From Sediminihaliea albiluteola (GTDB taxonomy: Bacteria > Pseudomonadota > Gammaproteobacteria > Pseudomonadales > Halieaceae), in the NCBI RefSeq assembly GCF_014077625.1, contig NZ_JACFXU010000013.1, positions 62,001-126,000 of the forward strand: a stretch of 64,000 nt of DNA. The letters are read 5' to 3'. Below the pieces are notes generated by a model. The model was not told the origin of the DNA. It worked only from the letters and a program-made list of their open reading frames with translations, and ran no database searches. Position 1 is the first letter of the stretch; each line of letters begins with the position of its first letter. The translations under genes were made by a program, and so were the position numbers. Shown in pieces: positions 43,333 through 52,955 of the stretch.

Positions 43333-43560
43333 ATGATGCTATCTCTGCAAGAGATTTCGGATCAGCTGCAAATTCAACAAAATCTTTGGGACTACGCTAA
43401 TGCAGTGGACATGAAAGATTTTGATCTCCTTGATCAAGTATTTTTGCCCGACGCAGAAATCTTTTATGGTGATCAGTGGTTTAACCGTGAACAAGCTAAG
43501 CAGTGGTTACGAGAGTCTCTGCATGCGGAGCAGATTGGTGGTTATTATCATTTGAGATGA
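43333..43560 (+). pseudogene. Truncated SnoaL/NTF2-like protein
   Basis: 75 residues, about half the usual 130-150. It reads IQQNLWDYANAVDMKDFDLL, DQVFLPDAEIFYGDQW and FNREQAKQWLRESLH, which is the N-terminal alpha-helix and first strands of SnoaL_4-type NTF2-like proteins, where LxxVFxPDA is typical. The C-terminal beta-sheet is missing: after GGYYHLR two consecutive stops follow, and no continuation is clear in the other frames. It is therefore probably a truncated, non-functional gene. These proteins resemble ring-hydroxylating dioxygenase beta subunits and ketosteroid isomerases. Confidence 0.65.
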
Positions 43561-43794
43561 TGAGTCCTATCGAGTATTCGGCTGGAGCACTCCGCCATTT
43601 GTTGAAGGTGAAACAGGCCCGCCACAATGAGTACTAAAGCTTTTGCTATGTGGTGCTCGTTGCCGCTTTGCTGGCCTGGTCGATACAATACTGCTTAACA
43701 CTGAGTGGAATAGTGTTAGTCTCAAGTTCATTAACTCGGGGCTTTAGCTAAACTGGTTCCAAGTTGCATTTAACAGCTACGAAGGAGGTCCACA

Positions 43795-44268
43795 ATGAGC
43801 AAGAATTTTATTGGTTTGGATAAAGGAAAAGCTGAAAAATTAGCGGACTCGCTTAATGATTTGTTGTCCAACTATCAGATTTTTTATATGAACGTGCGCG
43901 GATACCATTGGAATATCAAAGGGGACAACTTCTTCGAACTGCATTTAAAGTTCGAGGAACTCTACGATGATCTTCTACTCAAGATAGATGAAATTGCAGA
44001 GCGCGTGCTTACTTTGGGGCACCGTCCTTCCCATGCTTACAGCAGCTATATTGAGCGCTCTGAAATCCCTGAGCAGAAAGATGTTGCCGATGGTAAAACC
44101 GCAATGGCTAACATTGTTGACAGCTTTGCCAAGCTGATTGGCAAGCAGCGCGACTTACTGAACCTTGCTGGCGAGGCCAATGATGAGGGGACTGTTGCGC
44201 TGATGAGCGATTACATATCCCAGCAAGAAAAAACGGTGTGGATGTATCGCAGTTACTTGGGCCACTAA
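43795..44268 (+). CDS. dps: Dps-family ferritin-like DNA-protection protein
   Basis: 157 residues. All ferroxidase ligands keep the Dps spacing: His38 (RGYHWN), His50 and Glu54 (LHLKFEEL), Asp65 and Glu69 (KIDEIAER). The protein forms a dodecamer that oxidises Fe(II) with H2O2 and stores iron, protecting DNA in stress. The C-terminal helix (DYISQQEKTVWMYRSYLGH) is normal and there is no Lys-rich DNA-binding tail. A perfect AAGGAGG ribosome site suggests high expression. A strong intrinsic terminator follows, so it is monocistronic. Confidence 0.95.
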   Translation: MSKNFIGLDKGKAEKLADSLNDLLSNYQIFYMNVRGYHWNIKGDNFFELHLKFEELYDDLLLKIDEIAERVLTLGHRPSHAYSSYIERSEIPEQKDVADGKTAMANIVDSFAKLIGKQRDLLNLAGEANDEGTVALMSDYISQQEKTVWMYRSYLGH

Positions 44269-44283
44269 GACCCGAGTAGGTTT

Positions 44284-44315
44284 AGAAGGCGATGAGTGGA
44301 TCGCCTTCTTATATT
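44284..44315 (+). terminator. Intrinsic terminator after dps
   Basis: A 10-bp perfect stem (AGAAGGCGAT / ATCGCCTTCT) with a 6-nt loop is followed by TTATATTT. It starts 16 nt after the dps stop codon and is the clearest rho-independent terminator in the window. Confidence 0.88.
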
Positions 44316-44456
44316 TGCAGCGCTGCGTTGGATAGCTTTACTACCCCGGCAGAGCTATCCAGCGCGGAGCATCATCTACAAGCGATGCTTTGGCTGATGA
44401 AAACCAGCTACTAAAAGCCCTTCGAAACTGTGAACAAACTCGGCTGTGATAAAACC

Positions 44457-46406
44457 CTAAGAGCGCAGTTCTGGAAGGTTTCGAAATAAGTCCAAAGCCT
44501 CGGGGTTGGCTAAGGCATCGGTGTTTTTGACGCTTTCACCATGCACTATCTTGCGCACCGCAAGTTCGACAATCTTGCCGCTGATGGTGCGTGGAATATC
44601 AGTCACTTGAATGATTTTTTCTGGCACATGCCGCGCTGTGGTGTTTTCTCGGATTGTCTTGCGGATGCGCTGCTGTAATGCCTCGTCGAGCTTTAAACCT
44701 TCCCGCAATACCACGAACAAGATCACCCGCAGATCATCTTGCCACTGCTGACCGATGACGACGCTGTCTAGCACGGCTTCGATTTGCTCCACTTGACGGT
44801 ATATTTCAGCAGTACCAATGCGGACACCACCAGGGTTTAGTACCGCATCAGAGCGACCGTGGATAATAAAACCGCCGTGATCTGTAATCTCGGCATAGTC
44901 CCCGTGGGCCCAGACATTGTCAAAGCGAGCAAAGTACGCTTCGTGAAAGCGTTTATTCTCTGGGTCGTTCCAAAAGCCCAGAGGACAGGAGGGGAAGGGC
45001 TGGGTGCAAACGAGCTCGCCTTTGTCGCCACGCAGTGAACGACCCTCCTCATCCCAGATATCTACCGCCATACCTAGGCCTGGAGCCTGTATTTCACCGG
45101 CATAGACCGGCAATGTGACACTGCCAGCGACAAAACAGGAAATGATGTCGGTGCCGCCGGAGATGCTAGAAAGGCAGACATCCTGTTTGATATCGCGATA
45201 GACGTACTCGAAGCTTTCGTGAGCTAGGGGGGAGCCGGTGGACAGGATGGTCTTGAGGCTGCTCAGGTCGTGGCTCTCGCGCGGGCGCTGGCCACTCTTT
45301 TCTAGTGCAGAAATAAACTTAGCGCTGGTGCCGAAGATGGTGATGTTTTCTTCGTCAATCGCATCGAGCAGTACTCGCCCTTGCCCAGCAAAAGGCGAGC
45401 CGTCGTAGAGCAGGAGAGTGGCACCGCTGGCTAGGCCAGAGACTAACCAGTTCCACATCATCCAACCGCAGGTGCTGAAGTAGAAAAATACATCTTGGCG
45501 GCCCAAGTCCAGCATCAATTGATGCTCCTTGAGGTGCTGCAGTAGTGTGCCTCCAGCGCTGTGTACAATACATTTAGGCACCCCAGTCGTGCCGGAGGAG
45601 TACATAATGTATAGCGGATGATCGAAGGGCAGTTGAGCAAAATCGATGTCAGTGACAGTCGCTTCGAGGACCTCTGCATAGTGTTTGCCAGCAAAGCCTT
45701 CGATTGCTGGTCGCTCGTTTACTACCGGCACGACGATGACATGCTCGAGGCTGTCAATTGCTTTGACAATCCCCGCTACACGCTCCAAGGAGTCACAGGT
45801 TTTTCCGTTGTAGAAGTATCCATCAGCAGCGAACAGTACTTTTGCTGTAATCTGTCCGAAGCGGTCGAGCACTCCACTGATACCAAAGTCTGGCGAGCAT
45901 GAGGACCACAGCGCGCCGAGGCTAGTAGTGGCGAGCATTGCGATTACTGTCTCGGCAATGTTGGGCATAAAGCCCGCTACTCGATCACCCGGCCCCACGC
46001 CCATGCGGCGCAAGGCCGCCGCTAATTGGGCGACCTCGCGGTAAAGCTCTGCGTAGCTGTAAGTTCGGCGGCGGCCATTTTCCAATAAGCAGATCAGGGC
46101 CTTGCGTTGATCCCGGTAGCGCAACAAGTTTTCGGCAAAATTCAGTCGCGCGCCGGGAAACCAGCTAGCCCCTGGCAGCTGATCAGCATGCTCGAGCACA
46201 GCCTTGGGCGGGCTGCTGGCTTGTACGCCAGTGAAGTCCCATACGCCCTGCCAGAACGCCTCTGGGTGCGCCAGAGACCAGTTGTGCAGGGCAAAGTAGT
46301 CGCTACCTTCCAGTTCGCTATGACGGGCTTGCATGGCCTGGGCGAAAGCACTGAGGCGAGCGCCCGCTATGCGTTGGGTGGAGGGCTTCCAGAGTGGCTC
46401 AGTCAT
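44457..46406 (-). CDS. Acetoacetate-CoA ligase
   Basis: 649 residues of the ANL superfamily. The P-loop-like motif [16 protein letters not shown] is at about residues 267-282. The core [24 protein letters not shown] and the C-terminal catalytic Lys region [20 protein letters not shown] are characteristic of acetoacetyl-CoA synthetases rather than acetyl-CoA synthetases. It activates acetoacetate to acetoacetyl-CoA, which feeds ketone-body, PHB or leucine-derived carbon into central metabolism. No CoA-transferase or thiolase is nearby. The stop of the acyltransferase operon lies 18 nt upstream on the same strand, so co-transcription is likely. Confidence 0.92.
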   Translation of the reverse strand: MTEPLWKPSTQRIAGARLSAFAQAMQARHSELEGSDYFALHNWSLAHPEAFWQGVWDFTGVQASSPPKAVLEHADQLPGASWFPGARLNFAENLLRYRDQRKALICLLENGRRRTYSYAELYREVAQLAAALRRMGVGPGDRVAGFMPNIAETVIAMLATTSLGALWSSCSPDFGISGVLDRFGQITAKVLFAADGYFYNGKTCDSLERVAGIVKAIDSLEHVIVVPVVNERPAIEGFAGKHYAEVLEATVTDIDFAQLPFDHPLYIMYSSGTTGVPKCIVHSAGGTLLQHLKEHQLMLDLGRQDVFFYFSTCGWMMWNWLVSGLASGATLLLYDGSPFAGQGRVLLDAIDEENITIFGTSAKFISALEKSGQRPRESHDLSSLKTILSTGSPLAHESFEYVYRDIKQDVCLSSISGGTDIISCFVAGSVTLPVYAGEIQAPGLGMAVDIWDEEGRSLRGDKGELVCTQPFPSCPLGFWNDPENKRFHEAYFARFDNVWAHGDYAEITDHGGFIIHGRSDAVLNPGGVRIGTAEIYRQVEQIEAVLDSVVIGQQWQDDLRVILFVVLREGLKLDEALQQRIRKTIRENTTARHVPEKIIQVTDIPRTISGKIVELAVRKIVHGESVKNTDALANPEALDLFRNLPELRS

Positions 46407-46424
46407 CGCTTTGCTGCTATCTGC

Positions 46425-48215
46425 TTACAAGGCAGTAAATGAGCGCAGTAAATCACCGCGGCGAACGGTGCGCTCCAAACGCTGACGCAGTTTGCTGAGC
46501 TGCTCAAGATTTTCCTGAGTGGCCGGTGCGAGTCCTTCTCCCTCGAGCCAGCGATAGGCATTGTCCAGCACTTGCCGGCCAATGGATGCATTGCTGCTAA
46601 TTAAGCGCTGCAGAAAAGCTTGCTGGCCAAATTTCAATGCCATGGCCACCCACTCGGCCTTGGTTTTGCTTTCCTCACTGATATTTTTCTCAAGTACCTT
46701 GGCCATAATTAGGTAGGCTTCGATAATATCCAGCAAAGTGGCGTGCACTACGAGTGGGCCAGTATTGGCCAGAATACGCGGTACCGGCGACTCGCTATCT
46801 GCGGTGATTGCGGTCTCCCACTTAGGGTCGACTTTATCGATCTCGGTTTTGATTTCTTGTTCGAACTGATCGGTGGGTAGGAAGTAAAATTCGTGCTTGA
46901 GTAAGTTCCGAATCCACCGGGCCTCTTCGTAGAGCAGGGCCTGCTTATCTTCGCGCTGAGACACTGCCACGCGCATCAGTGCCAGCTCAACAATCGCTTT
47001 GTTGACAAAAAAGTGCACGGCCGTGTTGCGATAATAGGCGGCGGCGCTGTGATTTTGCTCGTTAAAACCCAGCATGGTTTCAAGGCCATTCTCATGGCGC
47101 TTGATGACACCGCGACGGACCATTAACTCCATCACCGATTCCAGCTGTTTGCGATCGGCCTCGCTATAGGAAGAGGTCAGCGTAATATCACGTTCTTCTG
47201 CCCAGGCAGCTAGCGCTAACACTTGATCAGATAGTTGCTGCATAGTTAAGGCCCGGGGCAGTGCGCCAATAAGTGCCATGCACACCAGGGCGGGCATGGT
47301 TATAGGGGTTACTCGGTTAGCATTGACCGCTACCTGAAAAGCCAGGCGATAGAGGTCATTGTCTTCATTGCGCAGTGCCTTTGGGGCATCGACCGCTACC
47401 GCTTCACCAAAGTTCATGTAGATACGCCCCATGGGGCTGCGCAAGCGCTTTAAATAGCTCATGAACCAGCTAAAGTTTTCTTGAGTTTTTTTGCTACCGC
47501 TTTCTTCGGCAGCGTAGTCATCGACATCGCTGATTAAATCGTAGCTCAAGGACACGGGCACCAGGCGTAAGCCTTCGGTGCCAGTAGCTGCAGCTGATTC
47601 GACCAAATACTTTAGCAGGCCAAGGCGGGGCGGCATGAGTTTACCGATTCTTGAGCGTGTGCCTTCAAAGGCCCAGCTAAAGGGGGATCGCTTTTCCATC
47701 AGGTAGCCCAAGTACTGCCGCAAGGCGAACTTGTAGCAGTTATCATCGGCAAAGCTGCGCCTGATGAAGATAATGCCTGAGCGTCTGCCACTGTAGCCCA
47801 CCCCGGCAAATGCCATATTGGCGCCGCCAAAAGAGTGCAGCATGGGAAAGCCGTTCTCATGCAGAGTAGCGATAACAGCGGAGCCGTCGACGTGTGATTT
47901 GTGTGTCCACAACAGCGCCACTGGATGTTTTTTCATCAGTTCGCGCAGGGACTCTAGTTGCTTAGGGTCACAGATAACGGGGCTTTCATAGCCCAGAGAA
48001 ACCATGGTCTTACTGATATAGCCAGCGAAGCTACGAAATCGTTCGCTGGGAATGGCCACTATTTCGCCGAGGCACTGCTTAACGCGTGCTCTGACCTCGG
48101 CTTCGCTGATGCCTTCTGATGTGGCGAGTGATTGGATACCGTTGTGAAAGCCTTCCTGTGCTGTGACAGCTTTAATTATTGGTTTAGCTGCTTTGGGAAT
48201 CGCTTTACGCGCCAC
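46425..48215 (-). CDS. PlsB-like glycerol-3-phosphate acyltransferase (short form)
   Basis: 596 residues, about 200 fewer than E. coli PlsB. The acyltransferase block I reads LLWTHKSHVDG (His105-x4-Asp110), RSGIIFIRRSF is block II, and FEGTRSR (184-189) is block III. It is expected to acylate glycerol-3-phosphate, the first step of phospholipid (or wax/storage lipid) synthesis, at the inner membrane. GTG start, with AAAGGAGAC overlapping the 3' end of the upstream HAD-PlsC gene (gap 3 nt), so translation is probably coupled. Exact substrate (G3P or another acceptor) is not certain. Confidence 0.82.
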   Translation of the reverse strand: MARKAIPKAAKPIIKAVTAQEGFHNGIQSLATSEGISEAEVRARVKQCLGEIVAIPSERFRSFAGYISKTMVSLGYESPVICDPKQLESLRELMKKHPVALLWTHKSHVDGSAVIATLHENGFPMLHSFGGANMAFAGVGYSGRRSGIIFIRRSFADDNCYKFALRQYLGYLMEKRSPFSWAFEGTRSRIGKLMPPRLGLLKYLVESAAATGTEGLRLVPVSLSYDLISDVDDYAAEESGSKKTQENFSWFMSYLKRLRSPMGRIYMNFGEAVAVDAPKALRNEDNDLYRLAFQVAVNANRVTPITMPALVCMALIGALPRALTMQQLSDQVLALAAWAEERDITLTSSYSEADRKQLESVMELMVRRGVIKRHENGLETMLGFNEQNHSAAAYYRNTAVHFFVNKAIVELALMRVAVSQREDKQALLYEEARWIRNLLKHEFYFLPTDQFEQEIKTEIDKVDPKWETAITADSESPVPRILANTGPLVVHATLLDIIEAYLIMAKVLEKNISEESKTKAEWVAMALKFGQQAFLQRLISSNASIGRQVLDNAYRWLEGEGLAPATQENLEQLSKLRQRLERTVRRGDLLRSFTAL

Positions 48216-48218
48216 GAT

Positions 48219-49829
48219 TTAGTCTCCTTTCGTATCGGCTCGCTTAGTAGTTGCCGCTTTTGTTTTTGGTTTAGCTTTTGTTTTTGGTTTAGCTTTTGTT
48301 TTCGGCTTAGCTTTGGACTTTGGAGTTGCTTTCGCTTTGGTTTTGGCCTTTGTTTTAGTTTTTGCTTTGGCGGCTTTTTTGGGGGCCTTTTTAGCAGGCT
48401 CTTCTTGCTGCCCCAGAGCCCTTAAAAATGCGCCGCGCACTTCAGCCACGTGTTTATCGATGGTCTTAGCGCTCCACTTGCTGGTATCAATCGGGTCGAG
48501 AATCTCAACCTTCACCGTGCCTGGGCGATAGACGAACACGCCCTTGGGAGCAATGTTGATGGCGTCGTGAAGGACGATCGGCACGATGGGCACGCCAGCT
48601 TGGATCGCCAAGTGAAATGCACCCTTTTTAAAGGGAGCGAGTCGCGGCGACACTGTGCGAGTTCCCTCAGGCGCCATAACAACAGATTTTTTATCTTCTT
48701 TAATAACATCGACCAGCGGTTGCAGTGCCGCGATAGCACCTGCAGAATCGGCGCGGTCAATCAGTACAGCGCCACCAAACTCCATGAGTTTTTCAGCAAA
48801 GGGCAGGGTGGCGATCTCCTTTTTGCCAACGCCGACAAAATCCTTGTATAACAGCTTAGAAACGATCACAGGGTCGATTTTGCTTTGGTGGTTAAACACG
48901 AATACAGCAGGCCGTGCCGCCCAAAGGTTGTGCTCACCAATGACATTGAGTGTTACACCACTCAAAGCAGAGGCAATGACCGGATAGACCGCGCTGGTAA
49001 AGTTTTGCGCATCGCGCTTTGAACCGGTGAGAGACTTGACCGAGATTGAGGCCAGAATGACCGGCAGCATACTCAGGTCCGCTGCCAGTGAGCGTACCAG
49101 GCTAGTGGTCGTAACCTTACGTACATCGCGGAAGCGCTCAATAGGCCAGTCACGCTCTTCTGCTATTTGTGCCAGCTTTTTGTTTGGGTTGAGGACCCTT
49201 GGATAACCGACTGTTTCAAGCAGGGGCACATCTTCGTCGCTGTCAGAATAAAAGAAGGCGTCGTCGAGTGAGAAGCCCTTTTCACTAGCCAGCTCATTGG
49301 CGGCGTCGACCTTGCCCTCAGCCCAGCAGACATCGCCGTTTAGCTTGCCGGTTAGAACGCCGTTCTTAGCTTCCAGCTCGGTGCAATAGACCAGATCAAT
49401 GCCTAGGTCCTTGGCGGCTGGGTGCACCTGATAACTCAGTGCGGAAGAGATAATTGCCACGGTATGGCCGCAGGCCTGATGTTCGCGAATGATGGCGCGG
49501 GCTTCCGGATAGATCAGCTGGGCAATGCGCGCTTCGTACACCTCTTGCCCGAAGGCTTCGTATTCCTCTTCATCGGTGCCTTCCAGTAGCTCACAAGAGA
49601 CCGCGAACATTTCAGAAAAGCTCGCCTTGCGGGCTACTAGGCGAGTGGTGTTGGCGACCATCTGTCGGGCGTCTTGCAGAGAAATTTTGCGCTGCTTGAG
49701 TTGTTCACGCAAAAACTGCACGACGGAAAAGCCGGCTATTAGGGTGCCATCAAAATCAAAAAGTGCGGCTGTTTTGGGGCCGCGTGGTGCTGAGCGAATA
49801 CTGTTTAAGAGGTTGTCGTCGAGTTGCAT
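48219..49829 (-). CDS. HAD phosphatase-PlsC acyltransferase fusion
   Basis: 536 residues. Residues about 20-225 are a HAD-IB (SerB-like) phosphatase with the nucleophile motif FDFDGTL (Asp25, Asp27), IISSALS as motif II and SDSDEDVPLL as motif IV. Residues about 290-470 are a 1-acylglycerol-3-phosphate acyltransferase with NHQSKIDP (His314-x4-Asp319) and APEGTRT (387-392). The last about 53 residues form a Lys/Ala/Pro/Thr repeat tail (KAKPKTKAKPKTKAK-type), strongly basic, possibly binding membrane lipid head groups or nucleic acid. HAD-PlsC fusions are known. It would acylate lysophosphatidate and/or dephosphorylate phosphatidate. It is first in the operon with the PlsB-like gene. Confidence 0.88.
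   Translation of the reverse strand: MQLDDNLLNSIRSAPRGPKTAALFDFDGTLIAGFSVVQFLREQLKQRKISLQDARQMVANTTRLVARKASFSEMFAVSCELLEGTDEEEYEAFGQEVYEARIAQLIYPEARAIIREHQACGHTVAIISSALSYQVHPAAKDLGIDLVYCTELEAKNGVLTGKLNGDVCWAEGKVDAANELASEKGFSLDDAFFYSDSDEDVPLLETVGYPRVLNPNKKLAQIAEERDWPIERFRDVRKVTTTSLVRSLAADLSMLPVILASISVKSLTGSKRDAQNFTSAVYPVIASALSGVTLNVIGEHNLWAARPAVFVFNHQSKIDPVIVSKLLYKDFVGVGKKEIATLPFAEKLMEFGGAVLIDRADSAGAIAALQPLVDVIKEDKKSVVMAPEGTRTVSPRLAPFKKGAFHLAIQAGVPIVPIVLHDAINIAPKGVFVYRPGTVKVEILDPIDTSKWSAKTIDKHVAEVRGAFLRALGQQEEPAKKAPKKAAKAKTKTKAKTKAKATPKSKAKPKTKAKPKTKAKPKTKAATTKRADTKGD
48237..48400 (-). repeat. Tandem repeat encoding the Lys-rich tail of HAD-PlsC
   Basis: A low-complexity stretch of repeated TTTGGTTTTGGCTT-like 12-18-nt units encodes KAKPKTK units. 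At least three near-identical copies are adjacent at 48250-48305, so length may vary between strains by slippage without changing the frame. Confidence 0.65.
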
Positions 49830-50220
49830 TATGATACTCCGTTGGCTGCGAGCGATAGCTGCGACTGCGCATTTTGGCTCAGCTGTTCTTAGAGGTCTTT
49901 TGATATTCAGTATAAGAAGTATTCACGGCTTGTCGAGAGCTAGTGCTCGCAAAAGCCCTCTTTGTGCAGCATCTGCTCATGGCTGGCTAAAGACTGCTCA
50001 GTTTGACTGCTATAACGCTAGTGGGCTGTGTCGGCGCTTGCTTCGTATTGGCCTAAGGCTACTTTTTTTTAATACTGCTATTAGCTGCTGCTTAGTAGTG
50101 CCAGCGAGTCACCACTAAACGTTGAGCCAAGAGCGGGGGATTGCAGTACTGTGATGGCTGTCCCAGATCTACATTTATACCCTTTCTTTGCTTGAAAGCA
50201 GCTGCTACTCTCGGAAGGTC
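49830..50220. other. 391-bp divergent region between lipid and pilin operons
   Basis: No gene is supported. It must hold promoters for both the HAD-PlsC operon and the minor-pilin operon. I saw no strong palindrome or sigma-54-type GG-N10-GC element. Confidence 0.4.
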
Positions 50221-50823
50221 ATGAAAAAATCACCATACTGCAGCCTTTTATCCCAGAGCCCGCTAGGGCGTGCTTTGGTGTCGGCTCGTGGGCAGAAAGT
50301 CAGCGCTAGCGGTTTTTCGCTTATAGAGCTTCTTATTGTGCTGGCTGTTGCCATTGTGCTGCTGTTAATCGCCATTCCGTCTTTCCAAGATCAGCGTGCC
50401 AAAAGTCATGTCAAGGAAGCCACAGAAGATGTGTTGGTATTGATTCGACAGGCGGTGGCTGAGGCGCCGGTGCGAGATCGCTCGATGCGAATTAATTTGG
50501 ACGCAAGCACGCCCTGGTGTGTTGGTGTTTCGCTGGGCAACACTACTTGTGACTGCAGCAAGGCAGATGAGTGCACTGTGCCGGTGGCTGGAGTGGATGT
50601 GACCAGAGTGGTGTCGGGGGCTTCTTATCCGAGTGTCACTCTGAGCCATAACTTTAGCGGAGCGAGTACTGTCTTTGAGCCCGTCAGAGGCAGGGCATCC
50701 GACGAGGGAAAGGTGACGCTGAGTAACGGCGATTGGGCGCTAGAGTTGCGCATATCATCAGAGGGGCTCATTCGGGTCTGTAATCCTATGGATAATGCCA
50801 TAACAGGTTATGAGGCATGTTAA
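50221..50823 (+). CDS. FimT/GspH-type minor pseudopilin
   Basis: 200 residues from ATG with GGAAGG upstream. A prepilin peptidase site SG|FSLIELLIVLAVAIVLLLIAIPSF has Glu at +5, but the leader is about 31 residues, longer than usual. It resembles FimT/GspH (the initiator pseudopilin), with a globular beta domain containing Cys pairs (WCVGVSLGNTTCDC, ADECTV). It starts a five-gene minor-pilin operon (stop and next start overlap by 7 nt), which primes type IV pilus assembly. Confidence 0.86.
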   Translation: MKKSPYCSLLSQSPLGRALVSARGQKVSASGFSLIELLIVLAVAIVLLLIAIPSFQDQRAKSHVKEATEDVLVLIRQAVAEAPVRDRSMRINLDASTPWCVGVSLGNTTCDCSKADECTVPVAGVDVTRVVSGASYPSVTLSHNFSGASTVFEPVRGRASDEGKVTLSNGDWALELRISSEGLIRVCNPMDNAITGYEAC

Positions 50824-51719
50824 TTCAGAACTTAGCTAAGCCTCAGCGGGGGTTGGGCATCATTGAGTTAATGGTGTCTATACTGCTTGCCTCTATTGTG
50901 CTTGCTGGTGTGGTTGCGCTGATACTCAATATTTCAGTGACTAGCGGAACCAATATAAAAAGTGCTCAGCTACAGCAGGCTTTGCGTGGCAGCATGGATT
51001 ATATGTCGCGTGATTTAGCCAGGGCCGGCTACGTAAACTGGTTTGAGGTATGGGCGCGATATGGTGACTTTGACAATTGCTCAAACCCAGCCTCAGTTAC
51101 TGGCTCTCTTCGCGATTTAAATGACGATGGAGCAATCAATATGCTGGATTATCACCAGTGCATTGCGCCGGTTTTGGCCCAGTTTGGCACGGTGAGCCTA
51201 GCTCAGTTTGATACAGCCGGCGATGTCTCTAGCGGCATGAAAACTCCGCCCGAGTGCAGCACAGACTGCGACTGCATCCTTTATAGCTATGACCACAATA
51301 TCGAGTGGGCGACTCACAGCGGTGATTTTGAATTATTTGGCTTTCGCTGGAACGAGGGGCGCTTGCAATCACGCTCAGGGGCCCCGGCTACAGCCGATCA
51401 CAGTTGTGTGGCTGGCGACTGGGTAGACCTGACCGAGCCAGTGATTGAAATAACAGACTTAGGTTTTAGTTTGGTCTATTTTGATGATGTAGGCACGGGT
51501 AAAGACGCCACTGTCTTCCCTATTACGGGTGGAGTAGCTGGTGGTCCAAGTACGACCTGCACCCCAGGTGCTGGAGGGCTAAGTGACGATAAATGCCTTT
51601 GGCGGCGCAAAGTAGATATAACGCTCAGTGGGCACCTAGCAGCGGATAACGAGGTTCAAATGGACCTCAACGGCGAGGTGAAAATTCGCAATGATTTCTT
51701 CCAAACAGAGAGTCCTTAA
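50817..51719 (+). CDS. PilW-type minor pilin
   Basis: 300 residues. The leader MLIQNLAKPQRG is followed by a hydrophobic helix LGIIELMVSILLASIVLAGVV with Glu5. The PilW hallmark ALRGSMDYMSRDLARAGY sits near residues 60-77. The large C-terminal domain has several cysteines (PPECSTDCDC). It belongs to the type IV pilus minor-pilin set that forms the pilus tip complex. It overlaps the FimT-like gene at its start and the PilX-like gene at its end. Confidence 0.88.
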   Translation: MLIQNLAKPQRGLGIIELMVSILLASIVLAGVVALILNISVTSGTNIKSAQLQQALRGSMDYMSRDLARAGYVNWFEVWARYGDFDNCSNPASVTGSLRDLNDDGAINMLDYHQCIAPVLAQFGTVSLAQFDTAGDVSSGMKTPPECSTDCDCILYSYDHNIEWATHSGDFELFGFRWNEGRLQSRSGAPATADHSCVAGDWVDLTEPVIEITDLGFSLVYFDDVGTGKDATVFPITGGVAGGPSTTCTPGAGGLSDDKCLWRRKVDITLSGHLAADNEVQMDLNGEVKIRNDFFQTESP

Positions 51720-52908
51720 GTTGAGTGATAAGTTGGCGGGTCAGCTTGGCCCTATTCGTCAAGCAGAGCGCGGTATTGCAACACTGGCGATAGCCTTGCT
51801 GTTACTGATGATTGCTACCGTGATTACGCTGGGTACCACTTCCTCAGTGGTCAGTGAGCAGCGTTTGTCAGGTGTCGATTCCCGCAGTAAAGAAGTTTAT
51901 GCCGCGGCCTCGGGTGCGCTGCAGCTTAGCCTTGAGTGGCTGGAAGAGAACCTCGAAGATGTGGTGTGGGTTAATAATGGTAGCGGAGTGCGCACTGCCA
52001 CTCTCAATTCACTATCCGACAGCGATCTGGCCAATGACAGCTATGCGCGCAGCGCCTTGATGACACTGTTAACTGAGCCCAACCCCGCCGACCCAGCAAC
52101 CCCAGTGGTGGTGCGGATAGAGGCCAGTGCCCAAGCCAAAGGCGATAGCCATATAAGAAAAAAGTTGACCACGGAAGTCATGATAGGCAAGAGCAGTATT
52201 TTTGGGCCGGCGGGTGGGGGCACAATCACAGGCTTTGATGGGCCGCCTTTGCTGCTTGAAAATTGCTTGAGTGGGGTAACTGGGAATCCAACGATTATTA
52301 ATCCTAACCACACTGGGGTCTTGATAGGAACTACGGAAGGTACAGGGGGAAATACTTGTATTAATACCGGTCACTTTGACAAGTTTGTTGGTGTGCCAGA
52401 TAAAAAGAACCCTAAAGGAGTTGCTCTAGAAAATGGGGACATACAAGCATTGTCACCATCAATGAGTCTAGCCGAAGCTGTCTTTGGTGTGGATCAAGCC
52501 AGCGCTAAAGCTATGCTGATAGACCTTGCAAGACGCGAACCAGAGCGCGTTAAAGTATATTCAGATGACAACACTAAGCTACCTAAAGATTTAAATGACT
52601 CGAGCGTTGGTCCCTACATCGCCTACTTTACAGAGGATGCTGGCTGTCCTAAAACTACAGGTGGTACTGAATTTTGGGGAATTCTCTATATCGAAAAAAC
52701 CGACTGCAATCTTAATGGTATGGGCAATGTGACGATTCGCGGGGTGCTCGCTCAAAGTGGTAACCTCGAAAAATTTAACGCTAATACAAAGCTTGTCAAA
52801 GAGCCGCTCGATTTTGGGGATGTTGACTCGCAAGACGACCCCACCATCAACATCGGCATCGCCAAAATGCATTTTTTTGAAGTGCCAGGAGCTTGGCGTG
52901 ATTTTTGA
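51691..52908 (+). CDS. PilX-type minor pilin
   Basis: 405 residues, about twice the usual PilX length. RGIATLAIALLLLMIATVITLG (about residues 27-48) is a PilX-type N-terminal helix without the class-III Glu5, followed by SVVSEQRLSGVDSRSKEVYAAASGALQ as in PilX. The extra C-terminal half (SIFGPAGGGTITGFDGPP to the end) is Gly/Asn-rich, with a repeated CxxG/N pattern. It may be a ligand or adhesion domain. The start overlaps PilW by 29 nt, so translation is coupled. Confidence 0.8.
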   Translation: MISSKQRVLKLSDKLAGQLGPIRQAERGIATLAIALLLLMIATVITLGTTSSVVSEQRLSGVDSRSKEVYAAASGALQLSLEWLEENLEDVVWVNNGSGVRTATLNSLSDSDLANDSYARSALMTLLTEPNPADPATPVVVRIEASAQAKGDSHIRKKLTTEVMIGKSSIFGPAGGGTITGFDGPPLLLENCLSGVTGNPTIINPNHTGVLIGTTEGTGGNTCINTGHFDKFVGVPDKKNPKGVALENGDIQALSPSMSLAEAVFGVDQASAKAMLIDLARREPERVKVYSDDNTKLPKDLNDSSVGPYIAYFTEDAGCPKTTGGTEFWGILYIEKTDCNLNGMGNVTIRGVLAQSGNLEKFNANTKLVKEPLDFGDVDSQDDPTINIGIAKMHFFEVPGAWRDF

Positions 52909-52955
52909 TTTGAATACATTTTGTCAATCGCCCTGCGCGATGTGGAAAGCCGCTT

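Noticed and set aside
49525-50118. Plus-strand open frame of 197 codons
   Set aside because: It lies mostly antisense to the well-supported HAD-PlsC gene, has no ribosome site and composition unlike a protein.
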